Assembly: GCA_016721385.1 (NCBI GenBank)
Contig: JADKIE010000001.1
Coordinates: 186,001 to 250,000 of the forward strand
Reading direction: 5' to 3'
Length of the DNA: 64,000 nt
Source: Chitinophagaceae bacterium
GTDB taxonomy: Bacteria; Bacteroidota; Bacteroidia; Chitinophagales; Chitinophagaceae
Of the stretch, positions 57,524 through 64,000 are shown piece by piece. The notes below the pieces were generated by a model. That model was not told the origin of the DNA, did not search any database, and was given only the letters and a program-made list of their open reading frames with translations. The position numbers and the translations under genes are program-made. Every line of letters begins with the position of its first letter. The first letter of the stretch is position 1.

Positions 57524-59615
57524 GCTGTTTCAATTGTTTTAAATTTAGAAATAATGATTTGCACATCGGTTCCATTGCCGCCATCAATATTCATTCTAGC
57601 TTTCAATTTTTGCAAAAATGCCTTAATAATTTCATAGCCAAATGAGTTTGATTTATCAGGATTAAAATCGTTAGGCAACCCAACGCCATTATCTTTTACC
57701 TGTAGCAGCAACTCTGTACCTTTTTTTTTCATTGAAACCCATATATCTCCATTGTTTTTTTTATTATGCAAATCATTTTTCGGAAAAGCATATTTCAATG
57801 CATTACTTATAAGTTCATTTAATATCATACCTAAGGGGATAGCGGTATCGGTGTGTAATTTCAAATCTTCAATTTGCGTATGCAATTTAATTTTTTCGGT
57901 TTCGATATTATAGGTTTGAAACAAGTGATTGCTGAGCATTTTCAGGTATTCTTGCATGTTTACAGCGTTAACAGCATTGCCTTGGTAAAGGTTTTGATGA
58001 ATAAACGCCATGCTTTGCACCCGCTGAATTCCCTCTTTGATGATGGCTGTTGCTCTTTTATCATTCAAGGATTGCGATTGTAAATCAAGCATGCTGCTGA
58101 TTACCTGCAAATTATTTTTAACCCTGTGATGTATCTCTTTATTTAATACTTCCAATTCAGCAGATTGTTTATGTATAATTTGATTTTTCTTTTGCTGCTT
58201 TTTAAATTGCAAAAAAATGATTGCACCTAACAAAGTCATTGCGGCCAAGCCAGCCAACAGTAATCTTTTATTTTTCTTTCATCTGTTAATAATTTTTGTT
58301 TCAACTCATTTTCTCTGCTTAAAGAAAGCCTAAGTTCTTTTTCTTTTACAAGCTGAATATTTCTTAAGTCAGACTCACTTTGCATCGCTGCCATTAATAA
58401 TTTTTGATTGGCCAAAGACGAATCTTTTAAAATACCTTCCCGTAAGAGTGCCATTCTTTTCAACTCTTCCTTGCTTAGTTGTTCTTCTTTATATTTATTA
58501 ACAAGGCTCAAATACTCAATTTCCTTTTCTTTAAGGTCAGTTTCAGATTCGTTCTTTAACTCTGCACTAATTCTATCTATATTTTCAGTTCTAAATTTTT
58601 CTTTATAATGCACCATCAATTTAGACATCCGATAAGCCGTTTTGTAATCGCCATTTTGGCTACTCATATCGGCTAACAGGCTAAAGCCTTCTGCAGCCAA
58701 TTCGGGGCTTTTTACACTTTCTATTATTGTTGCCGCTGAATCAAAATATTTTGCATACAACTCTTTATTTTTCTGCGCCAAATAAAAATTAGATATAGCC
58801 AAAAGCAATTTTATTTTGTTTGTAACATTTTGGCTTTTTTCTACTAATAGTGTTGCTTTTTTTCTGGCTGCATCAGCCTCAGCTATCTTTCCCAAAAAAG
58901 AATGTATATTCATTTCCTCAATAACGGTTACTTCCAAAATTTCGTTATTGCTTTTTGTCAGTTTTTGTACTTCTTTATTATAATACAATGCGCTATCGTA
59001 TTGCTTAAGAGTAAGAAAGAGGGATGCAATTTTTGAGTTGGTACTAATGATGCCGGCTTCATCGTGTAAATTATTTTTTAATTGTAGTGAGCGCTTAAAA
59101 AAGTAACGGCATTAGCCGGATCTCTAAAATTCAATACTAAGTCGCCCATTGCATCCTGGCATTCATTCAATAACTTTAATTGGTTAGAGCTTCTTAAGTA
59201 AGGAAGTGCCTCCCGATAGTTTTCAAATGCTTTCCGCATAAAACTGCCGGCTCTATAAGCATCGGCAGTACTTTTTAATATCTGGGCTAAATTAGAGTCA
59301 TTTTTTTGTTGAATAAAATAAGGTTTTGCCTTTTCATAATATTCAATTGCCAAGGAGTATTTTTTTGTTCGCAATAATATATCCCCAAAAGCCATATTGC
59401 TTAACGCTCTACCATTGGGATAATTTATGTTTCGGAAAGTTGCAATGCTTTTTCTGCATACAACTTTGAAAGCGTAGCATTTGAATTAAGAGTAGTTTTG
59501 CTTTCTTTTAACCATTTTTTACCTGTAACGTATCATTTACTATACTAATATTGTTTTGCGCAAAAGTAATAAATGATATAAAAATGCATAAAATATGTAG
59601 GCTAGCAACTTTCAT
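57520..59615 (-). CDS. TPR-containing sensor histidine kinase (at least four frameshifts)
   Basis: About 698 aa. Signal peptide MKVASLHILCIFISFITFAQ from ATG 59613-59615, TPR units (SNMAFGDILLRTKKYSLAIEYYEKAKP), a long coiled coil, one membrane helix (LLLAGLAAMTLLGAIIFLQF) and a HisKA_2-type kinase with EIHHRVKNNLQVISSMLDLQS (phospho-His) and an ATPase domain (NELISNALKYAF, DNGVGLP). Breaks near 59520, 59425, 59098 and 58265 look like single-base losses. It is periplasm-facing and followed by the LuxR-type response regulator with a 4-bp overlap. Confidence 0.85.
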
Positions 59616-59764
59616 CTTAGAAATTTACAAAACATTATATGTATTGCAAAATACTGATAGGTAGATTAATTTGTGTAGAACTTAGGGTTATGTACTTATT
59701 GAAGTTTTTAATTAAATAATAGCTTTGTAATATTTTGTTAATAAATAAATACATTTTAGCTTAA

Positions 59765-60724
59765 CTAATTACGCAATGTATGTTTCCGCAGCGTACCAAT
59801 AAGCTTTTTAGTAAATACCTCTGCCCCCGTTTTATTAAGATGTGATGCATTGTAAAACAAATCTTTCTTAAACGAAATAGAGTCTCTTGAAAAATCGTAA
59901 AACGGGATATTATATTTTTTACCTAATTGGGTATAAATATTTATTATTTCTTCTCTATTATCAACAAATTTTTGTCCTTCAACATATTCCGGTGAGTAAA
60001 CAAAAATAATTGCGATATTATTTTCGTTGCTTTTTTTCAAGTATTGTTCAAATAATGTTACTGTGTTTGTATCTAATTTTACATGGTAATTTTTCATAGT
60101 TAGCTTTGCCCTATCAAAATCTGCATTCCATGAAATATCTTGTCCTTGATAACCTCTAATTCTTTCAACCGGATTATTGTTCGGATTTAATGCCATGTTA
60201 CAAGCCGTAGCCATTGCTTCATAATTACCATAATATCTTATCAGAGGTATTTCATAATCGACCACACTAAAGCCCTTGTAGCTGTTTGTTGCATTTTTTA
60301 TTTCGTTACTATAAAGCATGTAAGGCAAAAATTGATTGGAATTATATAAATCTTCTCTTTTTTGGAGCGTAAACATATCCAATGACTGAATGATTAATTT
60401 TGGTTTTACATTGTTCTTTAGTAATAAAGTGTCTCGTAATTTTTGCAACCAAAAATTATGCCCGTCAATTCCTATATTATAAACAGTTTGATGCAAACTA
60501 TCGCCTATCATTGTTGGATTAATGTTTACCCATGCCCTTGAGCTGCCATAAATTAAAATACTTGAATTTACTTTGCCGTCAATAATGGCATTCCAGGTTG
60601 GATATTCTTTTTGAGCAAACGAGTTGGATTTTTTTAAATTCCTGGAAATAAAAATTTCTAAAGGATATACCAAAAGTAAAATTGGTAAAAAAAAGAGGGT
60701 GATATTTAAAAGAAATTTTTGCAC
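59765..60724 (-). CDS. SGNH-like protein paired with MBOAT
   Basis: 319 aa. An N-terminal membrane helix (LLNITLFFLPILLLVYPLEIF) anchors it; the outer part has SSILIYGSSRAWVNINP (SGNH block I-like, Ser in GSSRA) and a C-terminal FYNASHLNKTGAEVFTKKL with an SHLN block that fits SGNH/DltD-type catalysis. Its stop-start spacing to the MBOAT gene is 2 bp. Such pairs O-acylate extracellular polysaccharides or lipids. Intact. Confidence 0.7.
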   Translation of the reverse strand: MQKFLLNITLFFLPILLLVYPLEIFISRNLKKSNSFAQKEYPTWNAIIDGKVNSSILIYGSSRAWVNINPTMIGDSLHQTVYNIGIDGHNFWLQKLRDTLLLKNNVKPKLIIQSLDMFTLQKREDLYNSNQFLPYMLYSNEIKNATNSYKGFSVVDYEIPLIRYYGNYEAMATACNMALNPNNNPVERIRGYQGQDISWNADFDRAKLTMKNYHVKLDTNTVTLFEQYLKKSNENNIAIIFVYSPEYVEGQKFVDNREEIINIYTQLGKKYNIPFYDFSRDSISFKKDLFYNASHLNKTGAEVFTKKLIGTLRKHTLRN

Positions 60725-60726
60725 TC

Positions 60727-62181
60727 TTAAAATTGAAAATAAATAAATTGTTGATTAGCGCCTGCAAAAAGAAAAATTAGCAGTACTAAAAGATAATACC
60801 AGGAAAACCTTATTAATTTAGTTTGTTTTGCAAAAACTTTGGCAATTGCATATTGCTGCTCTTTTCCACGCCACTCAACTAAAATAAAAAAGAGTATTAA
60901 AATGCATAAATGCAAGCTCAATCCGGTACCCGAAAAGCCGGGAATGGTAAATAGCGATTTTGAAAATATTTTTGCTATATAATCAAAAGCAAGAGAAACA
61001 CTTTTACTTCTAAAAAAAATCCAGGCAAAGCTTGTTAAAGAAAAAGTTACCCCAATTTGAAGTAGTTCTTTTAGTGTGGGTAAATATCTTCCTTTTGCTA
61101 CAATTTCTAAATTATTTCTATTAGTGTTAAAGAAAATTGAAGGCATAATACAAAGTGCGTTTAAAAAACCCCATATTATAAAAGTCCAGTTTGCACCATG
61201 CCAAAATCCGCTTACTAAAAAAATAATAAATGTATTCCTAATTTTAGTTATAGTTCCACCTTTACTCCCTCCTAAAGGAATGTATAAATAATCTTTAAAC
61301 CAAGATGATAAAGATATGTGCCACCGGCGCCAAAATTCTGCAATATCTCTTGAAAAATAAGGATATGCAAAATTGCGGAGCAAATCTATCCCAAACAATT
61401 TTGCAGTACCTAATGCAATATCCGAATAGCCCGAAAAGTCGCCATAAATTTGAAAGCTAAAAAATATTGCCCCAAATACAAGTGTACTTCCTGAATAATT
61501 TGCAGAGTTTTCAAAAATAGCATTGGCAACTTGTGCACAATTATCTGCTATTACTACTTTTTTAAATAATCCCCATAAAATTTGTTTCAATCCATCCACT
61601 GCAGTATTAAAATCAAACGACCGTTTTGCTTTAATTTGCGGCAACAAATGTGTAGCTCTTTCAATTGGGCCTGCTACGAGTAATGGAAAAAAACTTACAA
61701 AAACAGAATAATCGATAAAGTTTTTTTCGGCTTTTATTTTTCCCTGATAAATATCAATTACATAAGATAAGCCATGAAATGTATAAAATGAAATACCTAC
61801 AGGTAAAATTACATTTAAAGTCCAGGGGTTTATTTGTATTCCAAAATGTGATAAAGCTTCGGCAAATGAAGTTGAAAAAAAGTCAAAATATTTAAAGACT
61901 CCTAAAAAGCCAAGATTAACTGAAACGCTTAGCCAAAACCAAAATCTTCTTTTCTTTTTGATATCAGATTCCGACATTTTAATCCCCGTATAATAATCTA
62001 ATAATGTAGAAAAAATAAGTAAGAATAAAAATCGATAATCCCAGCAGGCATAAAAAAAATAGCTTGAAACAAGGAGTAGTATATTTTGAAAACCAACTTT
62101 TTTATTTGTTACAAACCAATAAAGAAAAAAAACAATTGGTAAGAATAAAGCAAACCAAATAGAATTAAAAAACATAAGCAA
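60727..62181 (-). CDS. MBOAT O-acyltransferase (AlgI/DltB type)
   Basis: 484 aa, about ten membrane helices. Diagnostic features are ILPVGISFYTFHGLSYVIDIYQG (about 128-150), EFWRRWHISLSSWFKDYLYIPLGG (about 283-306) and the catalytic histidine in FLVSGFWHGANWTFIIWG (about 326-343). It passes an acyl group across the membrane to an extracellular acceptor, with the SGNH partner downstream. Intact. Confidence 0.92.
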   Translation of the reverse strand: MLMFFNSIWFALFLPIVFFLYWFVTNKKVGFQNILLLVSSYFFYACWDYRFLFLLIFSTLLDYYTGIKMSESDIKKKRRFWFWLSVSVNLGFLGVFKYFDFFSTSFAEALSHFGIQINPWTLNVILPVGISFYTFHGLSYVIDIYQGKIKAEKNFIDYSVFVSFFPLLVAGPIERATHLLPQIKAKRSFDFNTAVDGLKQILWGLFKKVVIADNCAQVANAIFENSANYSGSTLVFGAIFFSFQIYGDFSGYSDIALGTAKLFGIDLLRNFAYPYFSRDIAEFWRRWHISLSSWFKDYLYIPLGGSKGGTITKIRNTFIIFLVSGFWHGANWTFIIWGFLNALCIMPSIFFNTNRNNLEIVAKGRYLPTLKELLQIGVTFSLTSFAWIFFRSKSVSLAFDYIAKIFSKSLFTIPGFSGTGLSLHLCILILFFILVEWRGKEQQYAIAKVFAKQTKLIRFSWYYLLVLLIFLFAGANQQFIYFQF

Positions 62182-62290
62182 AAATGAGTTAGTTGGCTAA
62201 ACCCCACAATTACCTGTATTCAAACGGTAATAGTTAGGTTAGTATTTACAACTAAGATAAAATTAATTTTTATATATAAACTGAATAAAT

Positions 62291-63906
62291 TTACTTAATG
62301 CATTCTGTAATAACCTTACCCACACAACCATTAGGCATTTGTATTTTAAGCATTGCGGCAAGTGTTGCCGCAATATCGGTCATATACGTTTCTCTGTACG
62401 TTTTTCCGGGCTTTACACCCCAGCCATAAAAAAGGCAAGGGATATGTGCATCATAAGGGTTCCACAAACCATGTGTTGTACCTTTTTTGACTCCATCAAA
62501 GTAACCGGGTTTGCTGGTAAATTGTATATCGCCGCTACGCTTGGGGTTATAGCTATTAGCCATCATCACTTTTTGAGGTTGTGGAATAGCTGCATCATTT
62601 AATTTTTGTAACTCTATGGCATTAATAATAAAATCTTTTTTCTTTAATTCTGTAATAATCAATTCTTTTACTTTTTCTGATGAAACTCCGCTCTTTTCAA
62701 TTGCTTCGTCGTTTAAATATACCTGATAATTCATAACTGTTTTAACTGCCATTTTAATGGCATATTTTTCATCAATTACGGTATTTAGTTCTTTAGTTAT
62801 ATCTCCATCTTCAAAAGTTCCGCCGGGCAATTTATTTTCTTGTAAAAATCCCGGAATATGCGCCACACCATGATCGGCAGTTAAGAAAAAAGTGTAATTC
62901 CCTTTTCCAAAGGCATTATCCAAATACATTAAAACATACCAATTTCATAATCTAATCGTAAATAACAATCTTGTATTTCAACAGAGTTTGGCCCAAATGC
63001 ATGTCCTAAATAATCGGTACTAATACTTACTGCTAAAAAATCGGTTACTCCGTTTTTACCTAAATTTTCGTTTTTTATTGCTTCTTTTGCAAAGTTCAAC
63101 GTGTAGGTGTTGGCGTAAGGTGTTGTTTTAAATGCTTCGTATTTATCTTTTTCATCAATAGCACTTAATTTATGCGGAAAGGTTACTGTTTTTTCGCCTT
63201 TTATATTTGCTTCGTAAGGCTTATCATCGGCAGTACTTAGTGTATAATTTTTAATATTATACAATGTTTCCCAATCTTTTTTCATTGCAACGCCGGGTTC
63301 GTCTTTTACATTAAAATCATTTACCCATTTTGGCAATTCTTTCATGTAATAACTACTTGTTATCCACTTGCCGGCATCGTACCAATAAGCAGCATTGCCA
63401 CTGTGCCCTGCCGGTAAAATAGCTCCTCTATCTTTTAAAGCAATACCAATTACTTTACTTTTAAAATTGTTGCTTAATCTTAACTCATCAGTAATGGTAG
63501 TAGTCCACATATTTGCCGGGCTCATTTTGCCAGCTTTGCTATTTGCACCTACTGTATTTACAGTACTGTCATCTGTACAATACACCCATTTATTTACACT
63601 TTTATCGTACCAATTATTACCAACTATTCCATGTATTGCCGGTACACTGCCTGTATACACACATGTGTGGCCCGGCGCTGTGTAAGTTGGCGTGTAGGGA
63701 ATAAAAGTATTTTCGGCAGCAAAGCCCTCTTTTAATAAACGGTTAAATCCTTGGGCGCCATATTGTTCTTTAAATTTGTATAAATAATCCCAACGCATTT
63801 GATCTATTACTAAACCAACAACCAATTTAGGTTTTGCAGTTTGTGCTTGAGCATTATAAGAAATAAGAAATAAGAAAGATAAAATAAGAAAGTACTTAGG
63901 TTTCAT
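62291..63906 (-). CDS. PafA-like alkaline phosphatase (one frameshift)
   Basis: About 538 aa. Signal peptide MKPKYFLILSFLFLISYNAQAQ, then KLVVGLVIDQMRWDYL, PTYTAPGHT (likely nucleophile Thr76), GNNWYD (Asn97), and ALKDRGAILPAGH (Lys158, Arg160), all as in PafA. One T is missing near 62932 (EIGMFLMYLDNAFG). Then FFLTADHGVAH gives the Asp-His metal ligands; DAHIPCLFYGWGVKPGKTY near the end supplies the last ligand. It is a periplasmic phosphomonoesterase. Confidence 0.9.
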
Positions 63907-63928
63907 GAAGAAAATATTTTTTTGCAAA

Positions 63929-64000
63929 TTACATTAATTTAAATCCAATACCTACACTGTTAATATCGTTAACAGGCAAAATGATAGAAATTACTAAAGC
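63929..64000 (-). CDS. C-terminal end of an unidentified protein
   Basis: 23 codons ending NSVGIGFKLM, stop TAA 63929-63931. The alternating pattern could be the last strand of an outer-membrane barrel, but too little is visible for a family call. 22 bp before the PafA-like start, same strand. Confidence 0.45.
   Translation of the reverse strand, partial: ALVISIILPVNDINSVGIGFKLM

Overview
The window is about 64 kb of AT-rich chromosomal DNA from a member of the Bacteroidota, most like Chitinophagaceae or a close relative. Four things point there: Bacteroidota promoters (TTG, about 20 bp, TAnnTTTG); a PorU/PorV-like type IX secretion pair; a C25 protease carrying a type IX C-terminal domain; and the gene content (RpoB about 1270 aa, RpoC about 1430 aa, GH130, PafA-type phosphatase). 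Most genes are on the minus strand.

1-10 kb: the electron-transfer flavoprotein pair, a TPR protein, tilS, a rhomboid gene with its middle deleted, rlmH, tRNA-Arg, a GCS2 ligase / ATP-grasp / esterase cluster, an amino-acid permease coupled to hldA, and an OmpH-like protein. 10-24 kb: the core translation and transcription locus, in transcriptional order tRNA-Thr, Tyr, Gly, Thr, tuf, tRNA-Trp, secE, nusG, rplK, rplA, rplJ, rplL, rpoB, rpoC, with clear promoters and terminators dividing it. 24-42 kb: hpf, xerC, rpsU, ribE, an acyltransferase, hscA, the PorU2/PorV2-like pair, tyrS, an FkbM-like protein, divergent cphB/cphA (cyanophycin turnover) and tRNA-Gln.

42-55 kb is a stress-type accessory region: lipoproteins, CsbD, YceI, a small iron-permease-family membrane protein, two response regulators, a large hybrid histidine kinase, an AraC-type regulator, NDH-2, and a GH130 / glycosyltransferase operon. 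Seven intergenic regions here share one promoter architecture: two GTTAYAYAATT-like half-sites whose starts are 21 bp apart, then 20-21 bp to a YANCTTTR box. One copy lies just upstream of the AraC gene. I read this as a local AraC-type regulon, and it is the most novel signal in the window. 55-64 kb: an esterase, a TPR sensor kinase with a LuxR response regulator, an MBOAT / SGNH acylation pair, and a PafA-like phosphatase.

Caution: many genes, including the essential rpoB, rpoC, rplA, rplJ, rplL and tyrS, are broken by single-base losses, mostly in short homopolymers, and rpoB and tyrS each also carry an in-frame TGA at an expected leucine. This looks like uncorrected sequencing error, so I annotate such genes as single loci and give the breakpoints. 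The rhomboid and alcohol dehydrogenase loci differ: each keeps both ends but lacks its central coding region, which a one-base error cannot explain.
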